Below, in pieces: positions 51,949-62,365 of a stretch of DNA of 64,000 nt (positions within the stretch are counted from its first letter, which is position 1; every line of letters begins with the position of its first letter). Origin of the DNA: Saccharibacillus soli. Lineage in GTDB: Bacteria > Bacillota > Bacilli > Paenibacillales > Paenibacillaceae. Under the pieces are notes generated by a model. The model saw nothing but the letters and a program-made list of their open reading frames with translations. It had not been told where the DNA came from and did no database searches. The position numbers were made by a program, and so were the translations under genes. The DNA is taken from assembly GCA_002189105.1 (NCBI GenBank), contig NIOB01000001.1:124001-188000 (forward strand). The letters run 5' to 3'.

Positions 51949-51990
51949 CACCCTTCCTCCACCCCGACTCGTTGGGGTGGAGGAAGGGTG
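51949..51990. other. perfect 17-bp hairpin without T-run
   Basis: CACCCTTCCTCCACCCC (51949-51965) pairs perfectly with GGGGTGGAGGAAGGGTG (51974-51990). It is followed by AAGGTC, so it is not a classical terminator. It is only 32 bases from the preceding inverted repeat. A short A-rich repeat, AAAGCAAAAGAT, follows at about 52005-52030. Confidence 0.75.
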
Positions 51991-52046
51991 AAGGTCAAGA
52001 GATTAAAAGCAAAAGATTAAAGCAAAAGATCAAAGTCAAAACATGA

Positions 52047-52082
52047 AAGGAATACGGCCTTTGTTGGCCTGTTCCTTTCTTA
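52047..52082 (+). terminator. possible terminator of the lepA transcript
   Basis: AAGGAA and TTCCTT enclose a GGCC/GGCC inner stem, followed by TCTT. A moderate terminator. Confidence 0.55.
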
Positions 52083-52138
52083 AAACATAAGACGTAGAGC
52101 ATAAGGCATTAGGGATACAATCGAACATCGAAGGTTGC

Positions 52139-52170
52139 AAAGGGAAGCCGGATTCCGGCTTTCCTTTTTG
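52139..52170 (+). terminator. terminator upstream of hemW
   Basis: AAAGGGAAGCCGG and CCGGCTTTCCTTTTT form a stem with one bulge, ending in five T. It insulates hemW from lepA read-through. Confidence 0.8.
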
Positions 52171-52229
52171 AAGATTATGGGGTAGGCAGGTCGGTCGTTG
52201 TACCGTTTATATATAGGAGGTTCACCATC

Positions 52230-53420
52230 ATGACGACAGAGCAATTCCGCACTTCGGCGGCGCCGGAGGCGGTTTATATTCATATTCCGTTTTGCACGAA
52301 TAAATGTTTTTATTGCGACTTCAACTCATATGTCCTCAAAGACCAGCCCGTGATGGATTATTTGCGAGCCCTGGATCGGGAGATGGAACAGACGGTAGCT
52401 ATCACGCCTCCAGGGACGATCAAGAGCATCTTCGTGGGCGGGGGTACACCTACCGTGCTCAAGCCGGACGAAATGGCGTTTTTCCTGGCGTCAGTGCGGA
52501 AGCATTTTCCGAATTGGGCAGAGGACATCGAATTTTCCATGGAGGCCAATCCGGGCACTACGGATCTCGACAAGATGAAAGTGATGAAGGATGGCGGAGT
52601 CAATCGCGTCAGCTTCGGGGTGCAGGCTTTCCAGAATCAGCTGCTTGGGGAGATTGGGCGGATTCATAATACGGACGACGTATATCGCTCTCTGGAGAAC
52701 GCGCATAAGACAGGGCTGCATAACTTGTCGATCGACTTGATGTTTGGTCTGCCGAATCAGACGGTGGAGATGCTGGACGAGAGTGTATCCAGAGCTTTGG
52801 AGCTTGGACTGCCGCATTATTCCATCTATAGTCTGAAGGTCGAGGAGAACACGCTGTTCCATACTCTTTTCCAGAAAAACAAACTTCCGCTTCCAAGCGA
52901 AGACGATGAGCTGGCCATGTACAAGCTGCTGATGGATCGTATGAAGGGCGCGGGTTACAAGCAGTATGAGATCAGCAATTTTGCCAAGCCTGGCAAGGAG
53001 AGCCGCCACAACATCACGTATTGGAAGAACGAGGATTACTATGGATTCGGCGCAGGAGCGCACGGATATGTGGGTCACAAGCGGCATATCAATGTCAAAG
53101 GTGTGAATCCGTATAATGAAGCCGCAGGCAAGGGGCTGCCGAGACTCGATGAATTCGAGGTGCCGCGTGAAGAAGCGATGGAGGACTTCATGATGGTGGG
53201 GCTTCGTATGTTGGATGGCATGGAGAGTGAGCGATTTGTGAAGCAGTTCCACGTGCCGGTCGAAGAGATTTTTGCCAAGCCATTGAACAAAATGATGGAT
53301 CTCGGATTGATCGAACGCCGCACGGATGGAGTCGAAGGTTATAAGCTGAGCGAAAAAGGGATTCTGTTCGGTAATGATGTGTTCGGCGAGTTTATCGGTT
53401 ATTTGACGGTGGAAGCTTAA
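52230..53420 (+). CDS. hemW: radical SAM heme chaperone HemW
   Basis: A 396-residue radical SAM protein related to oxygen-independent coproporphyrinogen III oxidase. The iron-sulfur motif C-x3-C-x2-C is in FCTNKCFYCDF, followed by FVGGGTPTVL and VSFGVQAFQ, with a HemN-type C-terminal domain. The fourth Cys of true HemN enzymes is absent: the motif is followed by Asp-Phe, as in HemW heme chaperones. TATAGGAGG precedes the ATG. It occurs between lepA and hrcA as in B. subtilis. Confidence 0.95.
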   Translation: MTTEQFRTSAAPEAVYIHIPFCTNKCFYCDFNSYVLKDQPVMDYLRALDREMEQTVAITPPGTIKSIFVGGGTPTVLKPDEMAFFLASVRKHFPNWAEDIEFSMEANPGTTDLDKMKVMKDGGVNRVSFGVQAFQNQLLGEIGRIHNTDDVYRSLENAHKTGLHNLSIDLMFGLPNQTVEMLDESVSRALELGLPHYSIYSLKVEENTLFHTLFQKNKLPLPSEDDELAMYKLLMDRMKGAGYKQYEISNFAKPGKESRHNITYWKNEDYYGFGAGAHGYVGHKRHINVKGVNPYNEAAGKGLPRLDEFEVPREEAMEDFMMVGLRMLDGMESERFVKQFHVPVEEIFAKPLNKMMDLGLIERRTDGVEGYKLSEKGILFGNDVFGEFIGYLTVEA

Positions 53421-53469
53421 TGCGTGCAATGGGTCAGTGACCCAACGAACAAGCAGGATGTAGAAGGAT

Positions 53470-53506
53470 AAAAAAAGTCGATGGAGTCAATCCGTCGGCT
53501 TTTTTG
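53470..53506 (+). terminator. terminator of hemW
   Basis: AAAAAAGTCGATGG and CCGTCGGCTTTTTT form a 14-bp stem with two wobble pairs. The rest of the 360-base gap to 53780 is AT-rich without a recognisable gene. Confidence 0.85.
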
Positions 53507-53780
53507 CGTTTTATACAAATATGCAGGGAGTTTATTCCGATTCATGAAGCCTAAAAACCGAACATTCTTCGTCTGTAGAGCTGGCTTTCCCGCTGTTCAA
53601 CACAGCAAAGAACGGGTAATGACAGCGAAACCCGAATCGATTTTGCGTTCTCGCAAAAACTTTATTTTTTATTAGTCAAAACCATTGAAAAACTATACGC
53701 ATTGATGTATATTTATCCAATCAAAAACTTATGTCAATCTCACGTGAAGTGTTATTCATAAATGGGGAGGTGAACGGCCG

Positions 53781-54251
53781 ATGCCCGCCGTTACCGTTGT
53801 ATGCAGACAAGCGACTATTGAAGATGTTGAACCGCTGTATCTCATGATAGAAGAATATGCACGTAGGGGAATCATGCTCCCGCGCTCCAGACAGGTGTTA
53901 CAGCGCCAGATCGATCAATTTGTCGTGGCGGAAGAAGACGGTAAGGTCATCGGCTGTGGCTCTCTCTGCCTGCTCGGGCCCGATCTGGTAGAGATCCGTT
54001 CGCTCGGGATCATGGAAGGCAACAAAGGCAAGGGAATTGGCTCCAAGATCGTGAATCGCCTGATCGAACTGGCGATTGAGCAGCAGATTCCCAAGATTAT
54101 GGCGCTGACTTATGAAGTTTCGTTTTTCCTCAAGAATGGCTTTACGGTCGTACCGATGGATGTATTTCCCGAAAAAGTATGGACAGACTGCATCCACTGC
54201 GCCAAGCGTGATCGCTGCGACGAAATCGCCGTACTCAAAGTGATTGGATAA
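53781..54251 (+). CDS. short N-acetyltransferase, N-acetylglutamate synthase-like
   Basis: A 156-residue GNAT protein. It has IRSLGIMEGNKGKGIGSKIV as the acetyl-CoA loop and ALTYEVSFFLKNGF before the last strand. The C-terminus holds a cysteine cluster (Cys137, Cys140, Cys146 in WTDCIHCAKRDRCDEIA) that is typical of short ArgA-type enzymes. Its place before hrcA is not seen in B. subtilis. Substrate unproven; glutamate acetylation for arginine synthesis is the family-based guess. Confidence 0.78.
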   Translation: MPAVTVVCRQATIEDVEPLYLMIEEYARRGIMLPRSRQVLQRQIDQFVVAEEDGKVIGCGSLCLLGPDLVEIRSLGIMEGNKGKGIGSKIVNRLIELAIEQQIPKIMALTYEVSFFLKNGFTVVPMDVFPEKVWTDCIHCAKRDRCDEIAVLKVIG

Positions 54252-54344
54252 TCGAATCAACAGCTGCGCTCCGAACCGGCATGCCGCTCCAAACCACGAT
54301 TTTCGGTTGAGCGTCAATGGATCGGGAGACGTTCGCAATAAGTG

Positions 54345-54386
54345 CCAAACCGAACTTGACAACGCCAAGTCCGGTTTGGTATTTTT
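54345..54386 (+). terminator. terminator of the acetyltransferase gene
   Basis: CCAAACCGAACTTG (54345-54358) pairs with CAAGTCCGGTTTGG (54366-54379) with one wobble, then TATTTTT. Confidence 0.88.
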
Positions 54387-54396
54387 GTAGTAGAGT

Positions 54397-54423
54397 TTAG
54401 CACTCGTCAGAATAGAGTGCTAA
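54397..54423. promoter_or_regulatory. CIRCE operator
   Basis: TTAGCACTC-N9-GAGTGCTAA is a perfect CIRCE element 52 bases before hrcA. HrcA binds it and represses the hrcA-grpE-dnaK-dnaJ operon, with GroESL adjusting HrcA activity. Confidence 0.98.
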
Positions 54424-54474
54424 CGGAAAAAGGTTCCGAGTTGACTCTTATCGATCCGAACAGGAGGGGGTCCC

Positions 54475-55503
54475 GTGTTAAGCGAACGTCAGAGCATGAT
54501 TTTAAACGCCATAGTCGATGATTACATCCGTTCAGCCGAGCCGGTCGGGTCCCGCAGCATCTCCAAGCGCGGCGACGTGGCTTTCAGCCCGGCGACGATT
54601 CGTAACGAGATGGCCGATCTTGAGGAACTGGGTTTCCTGGAGCAGCCGCATACGTCGGCGGGGCGAATTCCTTCTAATAAGGGATACCGATATTATGTCG
54701 ATCACCTGGCTCCACTCAAGCCGCTCAAGACCGAAGACCTGAAGCTGTTCAAGCAGTTGGCGGCCGAGAAGTTGAACGCGGTAGAAGAGGTCATTCAGCA
54801 TGCCGGTACGGTTCTGGCTTCGATGACCAACTACACGTCGATTCTGCTTGGGCCGGAGATGTTTAATACTTCCCTGCGCCATTTCCGTCTGCTGCCGCTC
54901 AGTGAGACGACAGCCGTTGCCATCATTGTGACCAGCAGCGGTGAGGTCGAGAACAAGACCGTTACGATTCCCGAGGGCGTATCCGTCTCCGAGATGGAAC
55001 GGATGGCGAACCTGCTTAATGCCAGACTGGAAGGCGTACCGATGCACAAGCTGAAGGCGCGAATCTATTCCGAGATTGCTCAGGAGATTCAGCGTCATGC
55101 GGATCATTATGAGGGCTTGATGAAGCTGCTTGATGATGCTTTTGCAGCCGGTAAGGATCAGAAGGTGTTCCTGAGTGGAACAACGAACATGCTGATTCAG
55201 CCTGAATTCCGAGACATCGGCAAGCTGAAGACGGTACTGGATCTGCTGGAGGAGACGCCAACGCTTACACGTCTGTTGAGTTCGGAGCAGAAGGGTATTC
55301 AAGTCCGGATCGGCAGCGAAAATATCCATCAGGCCTTTGTGAATTGCAGTCTGATTACCGCGACCTATTCCCTGGAGGGCGAAGCCTTTGGCACGATTGG
55401 CATCCTGGGTCCAACCCGAATGGAATATGCCAAAGTCATCGGGACGCTGGATTTGCTTTCACGGGCGATGAGCCGTGCACTAACCGGGCGACACGGGGCG
55501 TAA
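54475..55503 (+). CDS. hrcA: heat-inducible transcription repressor
   Basis: A 342-residue repressor. The N-terminal winged helix reads RQSMILNAIVDDYIRSAEPV, then SPATIRNEMADLEELGFLEQ, with the sequence HTSAGRIPSNKGYRYYV following. The C-terminal GAF-like domain ends with GTIGILGPTRMEYAKVIGTL. The start is GTG after AGGAGGGGG. The CIRCE element upstream makes the operon autoregulated. Confidence 0.97.
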   Translation: MLSERQSMILNAIVDDYIRSAEPVGSRSISKRGDVAFSPATIRNEMADLEELGFLEQPHTSAGRIPSNKGYRYYVDHLAPLKPLKTEDLKLFKQLAAEKLNAVEEVIQHAGTVLASMTNYTSILLGPEMFNTSLRHFRLLPLSETTAVAIIVTSSGEVENKTVTIPEGVSVSEMERMANLLNARLEGVPMHKLKARIYSEIAQEIQRHADHYEGLMKLLDDAFAAGKDQKVFLSGTTNMLIQPEFRDIGKLKTVLDLLEETPTLTRLLSSEQKGIQVRIGSENIHQAFVNCSLITATYSLEGEAFGTIGILGPTRMEYAKVIGTLDLLSRAMSRALTGRHGA

Positions 55504-55603
55504 GGACGCGTCCGATATTTTGTATGCGGGTAAGAGTCTAAGACAAGTCGGGCGATCCCGCGCCCATTTACTCGCACCAATTATTACAGGAGGTGAACGC
55601 ATC

Positions 55604-56218
55604 TTGAGTAAAGAGCAATCGATGCACACGGAGAACGAAACGGAAATTCTGAATGAACAAGAGGCTCCAACTGCCGAGGAATCGGCAGCACAAGGAGCAG
55701 ATGACGCGTATAGCGAAAGTGGCGGGCAAACTTCCGAGGGAGCTTCCAACGAGAGCGTAGACGAACTCAAGGCGCGGATCGAAGCATTAACGGCACAGTC
55801 CGAGGACTATGTGCAGCGTTTGGCGCGTTCGCAGGCCGATTTTGATAACTTCCGCAAGCGTACCGTTCGGGAAAAAGAAGAACTGGGCAAATACGCTTCG
55901 TCGAAGCTGATCGCTGAACTGATTCCCGTCATCGACAACTTTAGCCGTGCGCTGGATACTCGTCCTCAGGGCGAAGCTTCGGAATCGTTTGTCAAAGGCG
56001 TTGAGATGATCTACCGCCAGTTCGACAGCGTGCTTCAAGCGGAAGGCTTGACGACGATGGAGACGGTTGGACAGCCTTTCAACCCGGAATTCCATCAAGC
56101 CGTGATGCAGGTGGAGAGCGATGAGCACGAAGAAGGCATCGTCGTCGAAGAACTTCAGAAGGGCTACATGCTGAAGGATAAAGTGCTGCGTCCGGCCATG
56201 GTCAAAGTCAGCGGCTAA
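55604..56218 (+). CDS. grpE: nucleotide exchange factor GrpE
   Basis: A 204-residue DnaK co-chaperone. A disordered acidic N-terminus (Glu/Ala/Ser-rich) leads into the dimerising coiled coil (DYVQRLARSQADFDNFRKR) and the beta domain ending in LQKGYMLKDKVLRPAMVKVS. The frame is open from 55520, but AGGAGGTGA at 55589-55596 is spaced for the TTG at 55604; the ATG at 55622 is too far. It releases ADP from DnaK. Confidence 0.96.
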   Translation: MSKEQSMHTENETEILNEQEAPTAEESAAQGADDAYSESGGQTSEGASNESVDELKARIEALTAQSEDYVQRLARSQADFDNFRKRTVREKEELGKYASSKLIAELIPVIDNFSRALDTRPQGEASESFVKGVEMIYRQFDSVLQAEGLTTMETVGQPFNPEFHQAVMQVESDEHEEGIVVEELQKGYMLKDKVLRPAMVKVSG

Positions 56219-56268
56219 CACACGGATTTGGCGCAAGTTTGAAAACGTGCGTTAAACCGTTATGATAG

Positions 56269-58203
<1,935 letters not shown>

Positions 58204-58272
58204 TCGGTAAGCCAGAAAGCGCCGTTCCTGCTGGGCAGGCTGCGTGACCGGGAGTTCCGATGTATAGAAAGT

Positions 58273-58299
58273 GCCCGTTTCGCCGCCTGGCAAACGGGC
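58273..58299 (+). other. stem-loop between dnaK and dnaJ
   Basis: GCCCGTTT (58273-58280) and AAACGGGC (58292-58299) form an 8-bp stem without T-run, in the 228-base gap between the genes. It may partly reduce read-through or mark an RNA processing site, lowering DnaJ relative to DnaK. Confidence 0.5.
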
Positions 58300-58431
58300 C
58301 GGCTGGGGGAGGTCAGGCCGGGTCATCCCGGACTTGGCTTCCCTTTTGTCGGGTTCCTGGGCAGGATGCACAGGGGGCGAAGGTAGGCTTCATCAAGGCG
58401 ATAATTAGCGTAAAGGAGTTGGAGTGCAGCG

Positions 58432-59559
58432 ATGGCGGACAAGCGCGATTACTACGAGGTGCTCGGCATTGAAAAGGGCGCGAGCGATCAGGATATTAAG
58501 TCGGCTTACCGCAAGCTGGCGCGCAAGTATCATCCGGACGTCAACAAGGCGGATGATGCCGAAGCGAAGTTCAAGGAAGTCAAAGAAGCGTATGACGTGC
58601 TCAGCGATGGTCAGAAGCGGGCGCGTTACGATCAGTATGGTCATGAAGACCCAAGCCAGGGATTCGGTGGATTTGGCGGCGGTGGCTTCGATGGCGGCGG
58701 ATTCGGCGACATCTTCGACATGTTCTTCGGCGGCGGAGGCGGTAGAACCCGCAATCCGAACGCGCCTCAGCGCGGGAACGATCTGCAATATACGATGACG
58801 CTGGAGTTCAAGGAAGCGGTATTCGGCAAAGAAGTCGATATTACGATTCCTCGTACAGAAAGCTGCGATACCTGCGGAGGCAGCGGTGCCAAGCCGGGTA
58901 CACAGCCTGAAGTCTGCTCCGTGTGTCACGGAAGCGGTCAGGAAGAAGTGGTACAGAATACGCCATTCGGCCGTATGGTCAACCGTAGAACCTGCTCCAA
59001 CTGCGCAGGCAGCGGCAAGATCATCAAGGAAAAATGCTCGACCTGCTCCGGCAGCGGCAGTGTGAAGAAACAGCGTAAAGTGCACATCCGGATTCCTGCG
59101 GGTGTGGACGACGGTGCCCAACTGCGTATGACGGGTGAAGGCGATGGCGGACTTCGTGGAGGCCCTGCGGGGGATCTGTACATTGTCATCCGTGTCAAAG
59201 CCGACGAGTTCTTCGACCGTGAAGGCGATGACATCTACTGTGAAGTTCCATTGACCTTCACACAGGCGGCACTAGGGGACGAGATTGAGATCCCAACATT
59301 GACCGAGAAGGTCAAGCTGAAGATTCCGGCGGGTACACAGACGGGAACCTACTTCCGATTGCGCGGCAAAGGCGTTCCACGCCTTCGCGGTACCGGTCAG
59401 GGCGATCAGCATGTCAAAGTGGTCGTCGTGACCCCAAGCAAGCTGACCGACGAGCAAAAAGAGCTGCTGCGCCAATTCTCCGGCCTGAGTGGAGAGCAGA
59501 CGCATGAGCAGGAGCAGTCGTTTTTTGACCGGATGAAAAGAGCCTTCCGGGGCGACTGA
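58432..59559 (+). CDS. dnaJ: molecular chaperone DnaJ (Hsp40)
   Basis: A 375-residue type I DnaJ. The J-domain (1-70) has the HPD motif in KYHPDVN. The Gly/Phe region (~76-110) is followed by four CxxCxGxG zinc repeats ([32 protein letters not shown]). It stimulates DnaK ATPase and delivers substrates. AAAGGAG precedes the ATG. In B. subtilis prmA follows directly; here other genes intervene. Confidence 0.98.
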   Translation: MADKRDYYEVLGIEKGASDQDIKSAYRKLARKYHPDVNKADDAEAKFKEVKEAYDVLSDGQKRARYDQYGHEDPSQGFGGFGGGGFDGGGFGDIFDMFFGGGGGRTRNPNAPQRGNDLQYTMTLEFKEAVFGKEVDITIPRTESCDTCGGSGAKPGTQPEVCSVCHGSGQEEVVQNTPFGRMVNRRTCSNCAGSGKIIKEKCSTCSGSGSVKKQRKVHIRIPAGVDDGAQLRMTGEGDGGLRGGPAGDLYIVIRVKADEFFDREGDDIYCEVPLTFTQAALGDEIEIPTLTEKVKLKIPAGTQTGTYFRLRGKGVPRLRGTGQGDQHVKVVVVTPSKLTDEQKELLRQFSGLSGEQTHEQEQSFFDRMKRAFRGD

Positions 59560-59618
59560 TCCCGATCCGCACTATCCTTAGACTTGCAGGATTTGACGAT
59601 AGAATGTTCAATAAGCGG

Positions 59619-59646
59619 CGGGCTGTCCTCTGGACAGCCCGTTTTC
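59619..59646 (+). terminator. terminator of the heat-shock operon
   Basis: GGGCTGTCC and GGACAGCCC form a perfect 9-bp stem followed by GTTTTC. Confidence 0.82.
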
Positions 59647-59737
59647 ACGTTCTTTCTTTAAAAGACAGCCCAACTTTTTGCGCTCTATTCGCGTTTAACC
59701 AAGAGGTGGTTATGTTGAGGCACGAAAGGAGCAAGGC

Positions 59738-59917
59738 ATGTTTATTTTCTTGGGTCTTCTGGTTATTGCAGCGATTGGCTACGGTTTTATCTACTTTTTA
59801 ATTAAGGCGCTGAACCCCAATGCTGATTTCGATACAACCGTTTGGGCAAGCCTGCTTTTTGGTGCATTGGTCTTTGTGTTTTTTGGTTTTCTGTACCTGG
59901 TGGCTCCCGCTTTCTAA
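59738..59917 (+). CDS. 59-residue membrane protein, unknown function
   Basis: A short frame with two hydrophobic helices (residues ~2-23, LGLLVIAAIGYGFIYFLI, and ~36-56, WASLLFGALVFVFFGFLYLV) separated by a loop NPNADFDTT. AAAGGAG (59725-59731) is well spaced before the ATG and a terminator follows, so it looks like a real independent gene. I recognise no family. It lies between dnaJ and the MarR gene on the same strand. Confidence 0.75.
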   Translation: MFIFLGLLVIAAIGYGFIYFLIKALNPNADFDTTVWASLLFGALVFVFFGFLYLVAPAF

Positions 59918-59963
59918 GTCTGTGGAGACAGGGAGATTCTCTCGCCCGGTTGTGGATCTGGAC

Positions 59964-59993
59964 AAACAGCCTCCTGTTGGAGGCTGTTTTTTT
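59964..59993 (+). terminator. terminator of the small membrane protein gene
   Basis: AAACAGCCTCC (59964-59974) and GGAGGCTGTTT (59979-59989) form a perfect 11-bp stem followed by T. Confidence 0.92.
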
Positions 59994-60129
59994 GTGGGAA
60001 AATGATTAGGATTTTGTCGAAAGCTTAAATTAAAGATACAGTGGGTTCCGCATTGAAGAAAGAAAAGGTAGTTGTTTTCTGGCTATCAGAAAAAGGAACA
60101 AATTGTTTCAGAAAAATAGTATGTAAATG

Positions 60130-60171
60130 TTGACACACGAAAAATTTGCAGTATAATTATTCGTATACGAA
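60130..60171 (+). promoter_or_regulatory. promoter and palindromic operator of the marR-MFS operon
   Basis: TTGACA (60130-60135) and TATAAT (60152-60157) are both consensus, 16 bases apart. TTCGTATACGAA (60160-60171) is a perfect 12-bp palindrome over the expected start of transcription. A MarR dimer bound there would block the promoter. The rest of the gap 59918-60129 is AT-rich without a gene. Confidence 0.82.
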
Positions 60172-60192
60172 ATGTTTACAGGCGAACATTTC
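60169..60192. promoter_or_regulatory. second inverted repeat downstream of the MarR promoter
   Basis: GAAATGTT (60169-60176) and AACATTTC (60185-60192) are perfect inverted arms with an 8-base spacer, sharing three bases with the palindrome before. It may be a second MarR contact. Confidence 0.5.
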
Positions 60193-60234
60193 GCAGGAGA
60201 ACGTTTCAGGCGGTGAGAAAGGATCGAGAGACAC

Positions 60235-60693
60235 TTGAATACGAACACAGAGATTGAACTTCATGAGATTGTAGACTCGTTTCGGGAAGTGAAGCAGCTC
60301 TTTTTCCAACTGATGTCCGATATGTCGTGCCGCTTCGGCGTGACGGGAATTCAGTTGATGACCTTGAAGGCCCTGCGGGATCGCCCTGAGATTGGACTGG
60401 GCGAACTGGCCGACCACATGCGACTGGGCAGCAGTACAGTCAGCGGTGTGATTGATCGTCTGGTCAAGGCGGAGCTGGTCATCCGCGAACGCCCCGTTAA
60501 CAACCGACGGACATTGGTTCTTAAACTGTCAGACAAAGGTGAGCAGGTGCTTGAAAATGCGGATTCCGCCTATCGGGTGTACCTTGCCGGGCTGAATGAC
60601 CTGGACCCGGAGGAACTGCGCATCATGCTCGCCGCCCACCGCAAAATCATCAAAAAACTAGAAGAAGTGAGAGATGAAAACCACCATGAGTAA
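60235..60693 (+). CDS. MarR family transcriptional regulator
   Basis: A 152-residue regulator. The winged helix covers about residues 45-115: TGIQLMTLKALRDRPEIGLG, ELADHMRLGSSTVSGVIDRL and the wing VIRERPVNNRRTLVLKLSDKG. The start is a TTG at 60235; AAGGA is a little far upstream. Its end overlaps the MFS transporter gene. It most likely represses its own promoter through the palindrome at 60160 and releases it when a toxic compound binds. Confidence 0.92.
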   Translation: MNTNTEIELHEIVDSFREVKQLFFQLMSDMSCRFGVTGIQLMTLKALRDRPEIGLGELADHMRLGSSTVSGVIDRLVKAELVIRERPVNNRRTLVLKLSDKGEQVLENADSAYRVYLAGLNDLDPEELRIMLAAHRKIIKKLEEVRDENHHE

Positions 60694-62209
60694 AACTGCC
60701 GTGCAAGACCTTCAAAACATCAAAAGAGGGCCGATTCTGGTCGCTCTGCTGATCGGCGCTTTCGTGGCGCTGCTCAATCAGACACTTCTAAACGTTGCGC
60801 TGCCGACAATGGCCAAGGACCTCAACGTTGAGACAACGGTTATCCAGTGGCTGAGTACCGGATTCATGCTCGTCAACGGCGTCATGGTGCCGGTAACGGC
60901 CTATCTGATGGCCCGCTTTACAACACGTAAGCTCTTTATCACCGCGATGAGCTTATTTACACTTGGTACACTCCTGTGTGCGTTCAGCAACACCTTCGAC
61001 GTTCTGCTTGTAGGACGTATGGTTCAAGCAGCAGGCGCGGGTATCCTGATGCCGCTGATGACCTTCACCATTCTGACCATCTTCCCGATTGAAAAACGGG
61101 GTTCCGCAATGGGTCTGATCGGTGTTGCCATGATCTTCGCTCCGGCCATTGGCCCTACACTGTCGGGCTGGATGGTTGAGCACTACAACTGGCATTACCT
61201 GTTCTATCTGATTCTGCCGTTTGGCGTACTGTCGATCTTCCTCGGCGTCATGTTCATGCGTAATGTAACGGAAACTTCGCGTCCCAAACTGGATATTCTG
61301 GCAGTTATTATGTCCACGATCGGTTTTGGCGGCGTTCTGTACGGCTTCAGCCAAGCGGGAACTGAGGGCTGGGGCGCAACGGAAGTGGTATGGACACTGG
61401 CAATTGGTGCTGTTGCGCTGCTGATGTTCGTCATCCGCGAATTGAGATCGGATAATCCGATTCTGGAAATGCGCGTCTTCAAGTACGATGTATTCTCGCT
61501 GACGACGATCATCAACGTGATTGCAACAATGGCGTTGTTCTCCGGGATGATCCTGCTTCCGCTGTACCTGCAAAATGTTCGCGGCTTTACACCGGTTGAA
61601 TCCGGTCTGATGCTGCTGCCGGGTGCGATCCTGATGGGGATTATGTCGCCGATCACGGGTTATATCTTCGATAAGATCGGGGCACGCTGGTTGGCTGTTG
61701 TCGGTCTTGCAATCATGACGGTGACGACATATGAATTCAGCCAACTGACGATTGATACCACTTACGGTCATCTGATTGCGGTCTACACCATCCGCATGTT
61801 CGGGATGTCGCTTATGATGATGCCGATTCAGACCGCCGGTCTGAACCAGCTGCCAGCTCGTCTGAACGCACACGGTACGGCAATGTCCAACACGCTGCGG
61901 ACGATCGCTGGTGCATTGGGTACGGCTCTGCTGGTGTCGATCATGTCCAGCAAGGCCAAGGAAGTGGGCAAAGAGCTGATTATGAGCCGTGGAATCAATC
62001 CACAGGATGCGGCGCAAGCCGGTCAGCTCAAAGCAGCTACGCTTGAAGCGATGGTGCAGGGTATCAACCATTCGTTCGTTATCGCAACCTGGATGACGGC
62101 CGCAGCCTTCGTACTGGCGTTCTTCATCAAACGCGTCATTGTCAAGCGTGAAGCACCTGCCCATAAAGTGCAGACCACCGCTGCGGAAAATATGAACGCG
62201 AAAGCGTAA
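60674..62209 (+). CDS. MFS multidrug efflux transporter, DHA2 (EmrB/QacA) type
   Basis: A 511-residue drug:proton antiporter with 14 predicted helices. Family landmarks are LNQTLLNVALPTMAKDL in helix 1, WLSTGFMLVNGVMVPVTAYL and GRMVQAAGAGILMPLM with GPTLSGWMV. The charged C-terminus follows residue ~490. It overlaps the MarR gene; both the ATG at 60674 and that at 60686 are possible starts, the latter giving an ATGA overlap. It probably exports compounds sensed by the MarR protein. Confidence 0.93.
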   Translation: MKTTMSKTAVQDLQNIKRGPILVALLIGAFVALLNQTLLNVALPTMAKDLNVETTVIQWLSTGFMLVNGVMVPVTAYLMARFTTRKLFITAMSLFTLGTLLCAFSNTFDVLLVGRMVQAAGAGILMPLMTFTILTIFPIEKRGSAMGLIGVAMIFAPAIGPTLSGWMVEHYNWHYLFYLILPFGVLSIFLGVMFMRNVTETSRPKLDILAVIMSTIGFGGVLYGFSQAGTEGWGATEVVWTLAIGAVALLMFVIRELRSDNPILEMRVFKYDVFSLTTIINVIATMALFSGMILLPLYLQNVRGFTPVESGLMLLPGAILMGIMSPITGYIFDKIGARWLAVVGLAIMTVTTYEFSQLTIDTTYGHLIAVYTIRMFGMSLMMMPIQTAGLNQLPARLNAHGTAMSNTLRTIAGALGTALLVSIMSSKAKEVGKELIMSRGINPQDAAQAGQLKAATLEAMVQGINHSFVIATWMTAAAFVLAFFIKRVIVKREAPAHKVQTTAAENMNAKA

Positions 62210-62267
62210 GGTATAATGGATGAACAGCCGATTATGAGCACACGCTCATTACGGTTGATCGGAAAAT

Positions 62268-62302
62268 AAACAGCCCGCTCTCCATTGGAGAGCGGGCTGT
62301 TT
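62268..62302. terminator. bidirectional terminator between the MFS and PH-domain genes
   Basis: AAACAGCCCGCTCTCC (62268-62283) pairs perfectly over 16 bp with GGAGAGCGGGCTGTTT (62287-62302). Serves both convergent genes. Confidence 0.92.
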
Positions 62303-62365
62303 GCTTATGCGGTGTGGAAAAAGAAGATTGGATTGAAGGCTGCCGACTTGAAAGACAGGGACGAA

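Noticed and set aside
51949-51990. Rho-independent terminator of lepA
   Set aside because: The 17-bp stem is perfect but followed by AAGGTC, not T; listed as a hairpin instead.
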